Shown piece after piece: positions 14,019 through 22,700 of a stretch of DNA of 24,713 nt. Below the pieces are notes generated by a model that saw only the letters and a program-made list of their open reading frames with translations, searched no databases and was not told the origin of the DNA. How positions within the stretch are numbered: position 1 is the first letter of the stretch; every line of letters starts with the position of its first letter. The position numbers and the translations under genes are program-made. The stretch covers positions 1 through 24,713 of the forward strand of contig CALGGO010000002.1 in NCBI GenBank assembly GCA_937916085.1. The letters run 5' to 3'. This DNA is from an uncultured Prevotellaceae bacterium (GTDB lineage Bacteria; Bacteroidota; Bacteroidia; Bacteroidales; Muribaculaceae).

Positions 14019-15838
14019 TAAGAAGATCCCCCTAATGGATAAGCGTTGCAGGCCAAATGCAGACCATCAAATACAATATTAAGCCTTTGACTCCCATGAT
14101 AAGGTGCATATATATATTGTATTTTTGCGTCGCAGTTGATTCTCGTATTTTTAACAATAATTGTAGGGTCATAAGGCGTAGCACCGCCAACTGCAAATAT
14201 TGTATTTGCATCATATTTTGTTGGGTCGTCTATTTCACTGCCAGTCAAAGAATCAATATTAATGTCTATTAAGGTATTCTCAATTAGCGTGTAATGACTA
14301 CGGCAGTCCATCAATCGATTGTATTCTTTGCTTTGCGAGTTGACAATTATTTTACAGCCTGATATTTTGAAGGTGTCATTCTCTTGACCGGCATTAACAT
14401 AAAATATGAAATGTTTAGTGCCTGTTATATCAAATGCGTCGTTAATTTCATACAAACAGTTTTCAATTGAGTTATTATGAGAGAACTGCTGATTGTAAGT
14501 TCCATTCTCTTGTTTAAAGCCGATAGCACAATCACGAAATTCACAATTGCGCACTATTGTGCCATTGGCACATTTGGAAATGTCAACTCCTTGCATGCAA
14601 TACTCCGACTTGATGTTTTCAAAAATCGCATTTTCGCAATGACTGCCCACGGGTTGATAGTAGATGTGACTAAAAGTACAATTATTGACCCTCAAACCCA
14701 CTAAGGGCCTGTAATTCTCGGGGCAATCGTCAAAATAAGACCGTCCAACAATGCCGCCTTGACGCATCTCGAAATGACAACGCTCTATGGTAATGTCTCC
14801 TACATTGTGTTCGCATTGGCGCTTGCGAAAAGCAGTGATGTCTGAGCCTGCAAGACCACATAATCTGATGGCAGTCTCTGACGATGTTTCTCCATCTGGT
14901 TGTATAACACGTTTCAACATATTTATTCTGTCATCGTCATATGAATTCGTCGGTTTCTGAGTATCCATTTTGGGGAAATCATGAATAGCATGTTTCCCCA
15001 CAAAGTTGATGTCGTGGAAAGAAACTCGACTGCAGTCATACAGATAAAATCCACAATTTATTGTGCCGCCATAGAGTTCGATGTTGTCAGAATTGTAGAT
15101 ATTCTTACATTCGTATTTATCTGAATAGAAATTTCCATTGAACTCAATTTTAATTTGATTTGAATCGGAAAGAAATTGGACAATTGCTTTCCATGGACTG
15201 TCATTGTCGGTGCCAGTTCGTCTTTTTATAGGGAGGTTTTGCAGCGATCCAAGTGTAAGTGTGTCTGACACTAATTGCGCATCAGGAATCGCGCCAAAAT
15301 TGGTGGCATAAAGTGATGATCCAATAAATGAAGCATTGTCAAAATTGCAGAATTTAAATCGTGGAGCATCTCCATTAGTTACTACTTGTAAGTTGCTCCC
15401 ATAGATTTTACAATTGACAAAACATCCATCATCATGAAAAACAAGAGTGCTCCCATCTGGAATTGTTATTTCTTCTTTAGTGTCTTCTTCTATTGATTGG
15501 GATGCCTGTCCAGAATAGCAAGAAGAAATGTGGTAAACACTTTTGACTATAGAAAAATCTATATCATTTTCGTAGCAAGTGCTGCCGTCGGCCCTGTCAA
15601 CCTCAATCATGTTGTTGCCATTCCATATATATGCAATTAAAGTTATCGCATTATAGTATATTTCACCAACAACAGGAGAGAAAGATTTGTCTTCAACAGC
15701 TGCTCCATCACCTTCTTTGAATCCCTTAATAACCTTGTTATTTGGGTCATAGCAAAAATCACCCCCAATAGGGGTGTAAGTTGCATTATTGCCAAAAGCT
15801 TCGCCCATGGCATCTAGCTTAATCCATTTTTTTATCAA
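13997..15838 (-). CDS. Orphan phage tailspike-like right-handed beta-helix protein
   Basis: The 613-residue product has no signal peptide. The N-terminal part includes VVGEIYYNAITLIAYIWNGN (about 55-74), which resembles the GxIYYDxxTxxxYxWNG segments common in tail-fibre proteins of Bacteroidetes phages. From about residue 125 it consists of short alternating strands with Asn/Cys/Asp turns (NIELYGGTINCGFYLYDCSR, DITIERCHFEMRQGGIVGRS, NCTFSHIYYQPVGSHCENAI), typical of right-handed beta-helices of the pectate-lyase/tailspike superfamily. The start is TTG at 15838 or, equally possible, ATG at 15808; a stop at 15845-15847 closes the frame. It appears richer in A+T than the flanking genes and has no phage neighbours, suggesting transfer. 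An adhesin or polysaccharide lyase is an alternative. Confidence 0.6.
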   Translation of the reverse strand: MIKKWIKLDAMGEAFGNNATYTPIGGDFCYDPNNKVIKGFKEGDGAAVEDKSFSPVVGEIYYNAITLIAYIWNGNNMIEVDRADGSTCYENDIDFSIVKSVYHISSCYSGQASQSIEEDTKEEITIPDGSTLVFHDDGCFVNCKIYGSNLQVVTNGDAPRFKFCNFDNASFIGSSLYATNFGAIPDAQLVSDTLTLGSLQNLPIKRRTGTDNDSPWKAIVQFLSDSNQIKIEFNGNFYSDKYECKNIYNSDNIELYGGTINCGFYLYDCSRVSFHDINFVGKHAIHDFPKMDTQKPTNSYDDDRINMLKRVIQPDGETSSETAIRLCGLAGSDITAFRKRQCEHNVGDITIERCHFEMRQGGIVGRSYFDDCPENYRPLVGLRVNNCTFSHIYYQPVGSHCENAIFENIKSEYCMQGVDISKCANGTIVRNCEFRDCAIGFKQENGTYNQQFSHNNSIENCLYEINDAFDITGTKHFIFYVNAGQENDTFKISGCKIIVNSQSKEYNRLMDCRSHYTLIENTLIDINIDSLTGSEIDDPTKYDANTIFAVGGATPYDPTIIVKNTRINCDAKIQYIYAPYHGSQRLNIVFDGLHLACNAYPLGGSSYCISEYI

Positions 15839-15899
15839 TAGTGATCATAATCTACATTTTTCATTAATAAAGTTTTTTATTGTTTGAAATGACTCTTAT

Positions 15900-16334
15900 T
15901 CATTTGTCTTTGATACTAATAATAAAGATATTGCTAGTTTCAATGGTCCAGACCATTCTTTCTTTCACAACAATATTAACTCCTGGGAAAGGTTTGTCGC
16001 TCTCTGAACCAACCACATTGTAATATTTGACACTCTTAATTGAACTATCAAAAGAAAGACTGTCAATTGATGTGGAAACATCACCATTCACGTCATCAAT
16101 ATAAACAATTGTCGGCGTGTTGTCATCACTTGTGACAAGTATATAGCATTGATGCGCTTCAATGGGTGTGTCAGCTGACGCAAAGACAAACTTGTTGTTG
16201 TAAAGAACATAGCCAACATTTACCACTTGAGCATCTGTGCTTACTGCCAAGAAAAAGAGAGGACTAGAAAATGAGTTAACAACAAATGACTCTCGTTTTC
16301 TTGTCCTCTTGTTGTCTTTTGAAAAATCTATCAC
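15900..16334 (-). pseudogene. Probable C-terminal remnant of a secreted Bacteroidales surface protein (144 codons)
   Basis: The frame opens with a GTG that overlaps the dnaA stop codon (GTGA). There is no signal peptide, although the sequence looks like the end of a secreted protein: NNKFVFASADTPIEAHQCYI, a common segment before the C-terminus, and the closing VKYYNVVGSESDKPFPGVNI. I recall this YYN-x-G-x-S-x-x-PF-x-G-NIV pattern from C-terminal tails of many Bacteroidales exported repeat proteins. The upstream part of such a protein is missing, so I read this as a truncated gene fused to the end of dnaA transcription. It could be a real small protein, but nothing supports its translation beyond the open frame. 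Confidence 0.5.
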
Positions 16335-17725
16335 AGTTCGTTTTCTATCATCTCAACTTCGTGGCGGAATTTCTTTTCTATCGACAGCCGCTGTTCTATC
16401 TGCTTGCAGGCATGCAGCACCGTGGCATGGTCGCGCGACAGCTTCATTCCGATGTTGGTTGACGACAGCTGCGTCTTCTTCTTGGTGAGATACATCACCA
16501 ATTGGCGGGCGTCGCTAATCTCGCGCTTGCGCGACTTGCCATATAGGAGCTGCTCGTCGATGTTATAGAAGCGCGACACCGTCTCGGCAATCAACTCAAA
16601 CGACATCTGCTTCTTGCTCACATTCACCGTGTTGCCAATCACCTTCTTTGCCAAGTCAAGGTCGATGTCCTGATTTAGCATAGTGGCGTGGGCTAGCAGC
16701 GCTACGACGATGCCTTCGAGGTCCCTGATGCTATCAGTGACATTCTGGGCAATGAATTCAATCACTTCATCGCTAAGCTCGAGTCCATCTTGCGCGGCTT
16801 TCATCCTCAGCACGCCGCGACGCAGCTCGATGTCGGGCTTATAGAGCTCTACCGTCATTCCCCATTTGAAACGAGAAATCAGTCGTGGCACCATGCCGTC
16901 AAGGTTCGACGGGCAGCAGTCGCTCGACATGATAAGCTGCTTCTGGTTCTGATGCAGGTGGTTGAAGATGTGGAAGAAGGTATTCTGTGTGCCTGTTTTT
17001 CCCGCCAGTTCTTGAATGTCATCAAGAATGAGCACATCAATGCTCTGATAGAAGTTGATGAAGTCGTTGAGCTTATTCTTGGTGATAGCTGTTGTGTATT
17101 GAAGCTCAAAGATGCGCGAGGTGGTGTAAAGCACTCGGGTGCGAGGACGCTTCTCCTTAATCCTGATGCCTATCGCCTGGATGAGGTGAGTCTTGCCTAC
17201 TCCAGTGGTGCCAAACACGAACATCGGGTTGAAGGTCTTGCAGTTGGGGTCGTCGGCTATCGCTTTGCCCACACTCACGGCAAGCTTGTTGCTCATGCTG
17301 GTGCAATAGTTCTCAAAGGTGTAACGGGGATTAAGCTGAGGGTCAATGTCGTCAAGCTCTACCGCGTCAAATGGGTTTGCGACCTGTTGAGTCTGGCGAG
17401 AGACAGCACTGTTGAGCTTTGCGCTCGCATTATCGTGAGCGATAGTGACCTTCGACTCAGGGTTATCGTTTATTATATTATAGGTGTAGAAGAGCTTCAC
17501 ATCATTTCCATAGACCCTGCGCAACGTGGCGCTGAAAAGCTGGAAGTAGCGCTGCTCAATCTGCTGAACAAAGTACATCGATGGCGCTCTCAAGGTGAGC
17601 TCATTGCCTGTGAACTTCTGGGCAACAATGGGCGCAAACCAAGCATTGAACTGCTCGGCGTCCAAGTTGTCGCGAAGTATCGCTAGACATTTATTCCAAA
17701 GTTGTATGTTTTGTTCTTCGTTCAT
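16331..17725 (-). CDS. dnaA: Chromosomal replication initiator protein DnaA
   Basis: The 464-residue AAA+ protein binds DnaA boxes at the origin and unwinds it. Domain I (about 1-80) begins MNEEQNIQLWNKCLAILRDN. Domain III has Walker A GTTGVGKTH (172-180), Walker B VLILDDIQ (231-238) and the conserved SSDCCPSNLDGMVPRLISRF region with the arginine finger. Domain IV has the DNA-binding signature RDHATVLHACKQIEQ (431-445). Length is typical for Bacteroidetes. ATG at 17725. Its stop overlaps the opening of the 144-codon remnant. I found no DnaA-box cluster in the adjacent spacer. Confidence 0.97.
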   Translation of the reverse strand: MNEEQNIQLWNKCLAILRDNLDAEQFNAWFAPIVAQKFTGNELTLRAPSMYFVQQIEQRYFQLFSATLRRVYGNDVKLFYTYNIINDNPESKVTIAHDNASAKLNSAVSRQTQQVANPFDAVELDDIDPQLNPRYTFENYCTSMSNKLAVSVGKAIADDPNCKTFNPMFVFGTTGVGKTHLIQAIGIRIKEKRPRTRVLYTTSRIFELQYTTAITKNKLNDFINFYQSIDVLILDDIQELAGKTGTQNTFFHIFNHLHQNQKQLIMSSDCCPSNLDGMVPRLISRFKWGMTVELYKPDIELRRGVLRMKAAQDGLELSDEVIEFIAQNVTDSIRDLEGIVVALLAHATMLNQDIDLDLAKKVIGNTVNVSKKQMSFELIAETVSRFYNIDEQLLYGKSRKREISDARQLVMYLTKKKTQLSSTNIGMKLSRDHATVLHACKQIEQRLSIEKKFRHEVEMIENEL

Positions 17726-18081
17726 TTTAACTCTTTCTCACTATAGACGTGTTCTTTAATTAACTTGAGGAAGATTATCTCTCAAGCCAAAATTTATGAA
17801 AACGGCACTATAATGGGCTTGTTTTAGCAGTACAAAATTCGCACTATATTTCTATAAAAAAAAACGAAAAAAAATTTGCTTTTTTTGAAACCATTATAAT
17901 AGCATTGATTATCAATGCCTTGCAATGTGCGCTCCAATCATGCATAACATCACACACACACAATCCTATATTTCAACATTTTAGAACTTGCCCCTATCAT
18001 AAAAGATAAGTAAAAACTCCTAACACTCCACTTTAAAAGTCCTTTATTTGTTGCGTTTTAAAAAACAAATATAAAAATCAA
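17726..18081. other. AT-rich spacer upstream of dnaA; no gene seen
   Basis: This spacer contains A/T runs around 17857-17886 and a CA-dinucleotide stretch near 17952-17963 but no open frame of note. I looked for TTATCCACA-type DnaA boxes and saw no cluster, so I do not call an origin. No convincing TTTG/TAnnTTTG pair was found close to dnaA. The dnaA promoter must lie here but I cannot place it. Confidence 0.6.
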
Positions 18082-18120
18082 GAAAATGCTTATTTAGAAT
18101 AATTCCAAATAAGCATTTTC
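18082..18120 (-). terminator. Terminator-like hairpin after the MCE protein gene
   Basis: GAAAATGCTTATTT (18082-18095) and AAATAAGCATTTTC (18107-18120) form a perfect 14-bp inverted repeat with an 11-nt loop, 18 bp after the mlaD-like stop codon. On the minus strand it is followed by TTGATTTTTATATTTG, consistent with an intrinsic terminator. Confidence 0.8.
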
Positions 18121-18138
18121 CGCCATTTATCATTCTTT

Positions 18139-19089
18139 TTAGAAAACTTTAATAGTTACATATTTCTTGGGGTTGGCTTTCAAGTCAATCAACAATGAGT
18201 CTAAGCTCAAAACCACCCCATTGGCGTTGTCATATAACTGCCTGTCGTTCAGCAACAAACCCAAAGACGAATTGCGGTCATTGATTTTGGCATTCAGCTC
18301 GGCTGTCAAGGCTTTCAGGTTTGCCAATGTGGCATTGAGGTCGTTGATCGTCGTCTGCAACTGTTGTGTTGGCAGGTCGCTGACTTTGCTGTTTAGGTTT
18401 GAAGTGAGAGTCTGGACATTGGTCAAAGTGCCGTCAACTTTGGTCTCGATGCCGCTAATGCCGTTGAGCACACCCGGCACACTGCCGTTGAGGTTCTGAG
18501 ACAGCGACGAGAGGTTGTTCATCAGCACAGTGAGGTCTTGAGCGCTGGCATTGATTTTGGAGGTGATGTCGTCAAAGTTTGACACCGAATTATGCAATGC
18601 AGGGTTTGAGGTCAGGGTGTTCACATTTGCCAGAATGTCATTTACTTTTGGCATTATCTCATTGACCTGCGGCATTATGTCGTTGCCCACCTTGTCCATC
18701 AGCCCTGCATTTACCGTGCCGGGAATCAAGTCACCCACTTTGTGGCACGCCTCACCTTTGGCAAGGTTGAGCACCAGCGACGCGCCGCCCAGCAACTCGC
18801 TCGAGAGCGACACCGTCGAGCCAATGGGAATCTTCAGGTCATCGTCAAGACTCATCTTAACTTCAATCTCATTGGTCTTGTAGTCGAAGTTCAGCTCCTT
18901 GACCAAGCCCACCTGGAAACCGTTCACCGTAACTGGAGACGACACCGTCAAGCCGTTAATTTTCTCAAACTTAGCAATATAATAATTTTTTGGTTCAAAG
19001 AGATTTACGCCTTTTAGGAACTCAATGCCCCAATATAACAACCCCAATGCCACAACAACAACGACACCTATAATTATATTTTTCTTCAT
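18139..19089 (-). CDS. MCE-domain (MlaD-type) lipid-transport substrate-binding protein
   Basis: A 316-residue membrane-anchored periplasmic protein. Residues 6-23 are a single transmembrane anchor (IIGVVVVVALGLLYWGIE). An MCE domain follows (about 38-115), with YYIAKFEKINGLTVSSPVTV, NGFQVGLVKEL and SLSSELLGGASLVLNL. The rest is a long helical/coiled-coil tail rich in N, L and D (NDIMPQVNEIMPKVNDILAN). In the Mla system such proteins form hexamers carrying phospholipids between membranes. The partner MlaE/MlaF genes are not in the window. ATG at 19089 with a -7-like box 50 bp upstream; a strong hairpin follows the gene. Confidence 0.9.
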   Translation of the reverse strand: MKKNIIIGVVVVVALGLLYWGIEFLKGVNLFEPKNYYIAKFEKINGLTVSSPVTVNGFQVGLVKELNFDYKTNEIEVKMSLDDDLKIPIGSTVSLSSELLGGASLVLNLAKGEACHKVGDLIPGTVNAGLMDKVGNDIMPQVNEIMPKVNDILANVNTLTSNPALHNSVSNFDDITSKINASAQDLTVLMNNLSSLSQNLNGSVPGVLNGISGIETKVDGTLTNVQTLTSNLNSKVSDLPTQQLQTTINDLNATLANLKALTAELNAKINDRNSSLGLLLNDRQLYDNANGVVLSLDSLLIDLKANPKKYVTIKVF

Positions 19090-19138
19090 TAATTTTTTAT
19101 ACCTATTATTGATATAACATCTTTTTTATTTCAAACTG

Positions 19139-19146
19139 CAAAAGTA
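19139..19146 (-). promoter_or_regulatory. Possible -7 element of the MCE protein gene
   Basis: The minus strand reads TACTTTTG, matching TAnnTTTG, about 50 bp before the ATG at 19089. No clear TTTG sits 19-21 bp further upstream. Confidence 0.4.
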
Positions 19147-19201
19147 TAAAATTATTTCAACTTACTCACACAATTATTCTTAAAAAAATTTGATTAGACC
19201 T

Positions 19202-19258
19202 CTTTATCTTGCTTTATCTTGCTTTATCTTGCTAGTCTTGCTAGTTATCTTGCTAATC
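19202..19258. repeat. 10-bp tandem repeat CTTTATCTTG with degenerate units
   Basis: Three perfect CTTTATCTTG units (19202-19231) are followed by CTAGTCTTG, CTAGTTATCTTG and CTAATCTG. It lies upstream of the MCE protein gene and resembles in style the short tandem tracts elsewhere in the window. Confidence 0.85.
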
Positions 19259-19308
19259 TGCAGATTGAACAAGCCACGAATTTGCACTAATTTTCACAAA
19301 CATACAAT

Positions 19309-19339
19309 GAGCGCCTCCATCATAAGAGAGGAAGCGCTC
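19309..19339 (-). terminator. GC-rich hairpin, possible terminator of a lost gene
   Basis: GAGCGC (19309-19314) pairs with GCGCTC (19334-19339); after one mismatch TCC/GGA extends the stem. On the minus strand it follows the stop of a 28-codon remnant (19363-19449) by 23 bp, as a terminator would. No long T-run follows. Confidence 0.5.
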
Positions 19340-19362
19340 CTAATTATGCATTGTGCATTAAC

Positions 19363-19449
19363 TTAGAACTGTCCGCAGATGAACGGCTGCACTTCTTCGC
19401 TTGAGAACTGGATGATGAGTTGCCACACACTCAAGATTATATCAGACGA
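19363..19449 (-). pseudogene. Short remnant resembling a protein C-terminus
   Basis: A 28-codon minus-strand open stretch, closed by TAA on both sides, encodes a protein-like sequence including IILSVWQLIIQFSSEEVQPF and ending ICGQF. It lacks a plausible start and a palindromic insertion element begins 20 bp upstream. With the hairpin downstream, this looks like the 3' end of a gene removed by rearrangement. The evidence is weak because the stretch is short. Confidence 0.3.
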
Positions 19450-19468
19450 TTAAAGACGACTAACAACT

Positions 19469-19649
19469 ATAGGTGGGTTCTATAAATTAATAAAATGTTG
19501 AGATGGGTTCTTGGCTGTTTTTGTTTCTTTTCGGCATCTGCTTCGTTAAATCCTTGCAACATAGCCCGCTATGCCGCTGCTGCTTTAACTTCGCATCTGC
19601 TCGAAAATAAATCAAAAACACCTCAAGTTAATTTATAGAACCCACCTAT
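19469..19649. mobile_element. MITE-like palindromic element with 22-bp perfect terminal inverted repeats
   Basis: The arms at 19469-19490 and 19628-19649 are exact reverse complements over 22 bp (outer part ATAGGTGGGTTCTATAAATT). The 181-bp unit is an imperfect palindrome throughout: the left half contains CTGTTTTTGTTTCTTTTCGG and the right half its near complement, with a central CATAGCCCGCTATG hairpin around 19560-19573. GCATCTGCT occurs in both halves in direct orientation. No coding capacity is seen. A target duplication is not clear beyond AT/TA. Confidence 0.75.
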
Positions 19650-19762
19650 AAAATTTTGTCATAGTGCTTAATCGTATTTAATCGCCTGAAAAATAACAAT
19701 TAGCTCATGCGAGTCAATTGTCCTTAATTAATTGTATCTAACGAGACAGAATATTGTGCTTA

Positions 19763-19774
19763 AGGTGGGTTCTA
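19763..19774. repeat. Solo end of the palindromic element next to the LRR gene stop
   Basis: AGGTGGGTTCTA is identical to the first 12 bases of the left arm of the 19469-19649 element (from 19471) and lies five bases from the LRR-dockerin stop codon (19780-19782). It may be the scar of a second copy or the outer end of a larger unit. Confidence 0.5.
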
Positions 19775-19779
19775 AAATA

Positions 19780-22700
19780 TCAATTGCCCAGCATCACGGT
19801 ATAAACCGCTGTTATGTCGGCAGCTGTGATTATGCCATCGCCAGTTTGGTCGCCAGTGACCAGGTGGCTACCGTCGTTATTGAGCATGTAGTCGTAAAGG
19901 GCGGTGATGTCGGCGGCAGTCACCATGCCATCACCGTTTACGTCACCAGGCAGGCCTTCGGTGGTGAAGGTGCGCTCCGCGCCGTAGAACGTGCCCGAGT
20001 CGGTCTTGACAAAGGCGCAGTAGCTATAGGTCTTGCCGCGCTGCAAGTCGGTGAGGGTGGCGCTCATGCGCTGGCCGCTGGCGGTAATGGTGGTCACTCC
20101 GTCAGATGGAACAGATTTCGGTTCAGTTGCCGGAGCGTGAGCCGGCGTGTTAAGCCAGTAGGCGAACCCCTGACTGATGATATTCTCGCTGCCCGGCATC
20201 GCCATACCATTGATTGTGACGTTGTTGCCGTCAACGAGGTACTGAGCATAGGTATAAGCTACAGGCTCATAATACACACCGGCGTCGGCAGTGATAAACG
20301 CTACCCAGTCGCCATAGTACTCTGTGCCGTCGCTGGCACGGTAGAACGGACGGTATTTGTAATACACGTTCTCGCTCATATTATTCACCACTCCCATAAT
20401 CATTCCGTCAGCCACGGGGCTGAACACCTTGGTGCTGGGCATCTCGGCGGGAGCGTCATAGCGTCGCCACTCAAAGCCGCAACCCGTCTCCTCGTCGGCG
20501 ACATTGGTGGTAGCCATCAGTAGCGGGCTGGTGTTGGAAAGCATACGGGCGGGCTGGGCAACCATCGACAACACCGGTGTGGTGAAATTTATGCCCTGAC
20601 TCTGGGAGCCGCTTTTTGTTACGACGGTGCAAGTTGTGCTGTAGCTCGTCTCTGGTTTCAAACCGGTAACATTCAGACTCTTATCGTAGTTCTGACCGCC
20701 AAAGGTAAAATAAGTGTCCTGCACCACTGCATCGCCGGCACTGTAGTCAACTGTGATATTGGCACTCGTGGGACCAACGGACTTCTGAGAGGAGATGCCA
20801 ATGCCACTTGTCTTGAATGTTGCATTTGAGCTATATTTTGTACCCTTGTACTCAACCCACAGCTCAATATCGTAATTGGTGTTCAGGTCCAATCCGGAAA
20901 TCTTGGGGCAAACAATCCTGTGATAACCGTCTGTTGATTCGGTTATATTGCCGTTGTAATTCGTTCCGTTAATGGTCACACCGCATTTCTCGGGGACAAA
21001 ACCGGGGTCGCGTGTAACAGTAAACTGCGGTGTTACACTCGTCTGGGTTATGCTAAAAGAAGAGCTGAAAGATGGAACTTTTGTAGTGACATCGAAGACC
21101 TTAGTCTGATTATCCTCACCCTCTATTGCATAGTTTACTGTCATTTGATAATTTGTTCCAGGCAGCAACCCATCAACATTGATTTCCTCATTTTCGGGGT
21201 AATAATTATTTCCGTTTACAGTTGCACTGTTGATTGTGATAAATGGACCACCATATATTTTTATTGAGGTGTAATACACGTTGCACGATGGCTCATCAAA
21301 TGGGTATATATTATATGATTTCCAATATGAAGCAGCTTTATATGCATTCAAACTTGCAGATGGCACATAAATGGTCATTCCAGTAGGAAACATAACATCA
21401 CTACCAGAGGGAGGCGTCACAGGCAAACAGAGCACATAATTCAAGCCGCTGCAACCATCGAAGGCCCAGCTGCTAATCGAAGTCACCGAGTTGGGGATGG
21501 TCACCGAGGTCAAGCCACTGCAACCATAGAAGGCACTCACACCAATCGTCGTCACCGAGTTGGGGATGGTCACCGAGGTCAAGCCGCTGCAACCATAGAA
21601 GGCATAACCACTAATCGAAGTCACCGAGTTGGGGATGAGCGTATTCATGCAACCAGTGACAAGAGTGTTTGTCGCAGTCTCAATTATTGCATTACAGTTG
21701 TTGCGGGAGTCATATTTTGTGTTACCGCTTTCAACAACTATTGAGGTCAAGCCGCTGTAAACGAAGGCATTATTGCCCATACCTAAGAAATTGCTGCCAA
21801 TCGAAGTCACCGAGTTGGGGATGGTCACCGAGGTCAAGCCGCTGCAATAAGAGAAGGCAAATTTGCCAATCGAAGTCACCGAGTTGGGGATGGTCACCGA
21901 GGTCAAGCCAGTGCAATATTCGAAGGCATAACCACCAATCGAAGTCACCGAGTTGGGGATGGTCACAGAGGTCAAGCCGCTGCAACCATAGAAGGTATAG
22001 TCACCGATAGAAGTCACCGAGTTGGGGATGGTCACCGAGGTCAAGCCGCTGCATTGCTTGAAGGCACCATCGCCAATCGAAGTCACCGAGTTGGGGATGG
22101 TCACCGAGGTCAAGCCACTGCAATGCTCGAAGGCATAGCTGCCAATCGTCGTCACCGAATTGGGGATGGTCACCGAGGTCAAGCCAGTGCAACCTTCGAA
22201 GGCACTATAGCCAATCGAAGTCACCGAGTTGGGGATGAGCGTATTCATGCAACCAGTGACAAGAGTGTTTGTCGCAGTCTCAATTATTGCATTACAGTTG
22301 TTGCGGGAGTCATATTTTGTGTTACCGCTTTCAACAACTATTGAGGTCAAGCCACTGCAACTACTGAAGGCATTGCCGCCAATCGAAGTCACCGAGTTGG
22401 GGATGGCCACCGAGGTCAAGCCGCTGCAACCCGAGAAGGCAGTGCTGCCAATCGAAGTCACCGAGTTGCCGATGGTCACCGAGGTCAAGCCGCTGCATTG
22501 CCGGAAGGCACTATAGCCAATCGAAGTCACCGAGTTGGGGATGGTCACCGAGGTCAAGCCGCTGCAACCAGAGAAGGCACTGCTGCCAATCGAAGTCACC
22601 GAGTTGCCGATGGTCACCGAGGTCAAGCCACTGCATTCGTAGAAAGCTTCGTAGCCAATATTGGTCACCGAGTTGGGGATGGTCACCGAGGTCAAGCCGC

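Noticed and set aside
16790..17686. 298-codon open frame antisense to dnaA
   Set aside because: It lies wholly within the convincing dnaA gene, has no recognisable domain, and reflects codon bias on the opposite strand. The 211-codon frame opposite the phosphohexomutase (1266-1901) is rejected for the same reason.
17726..18138. Replication origin next to dnaA
   Set aside because: The region is AT-rich, but I found no cluster of TTATCCACA-like DnaA boxes by eye. A GC-skew plot and motif scan would be needed; proximity to dnaA alone is not enough.
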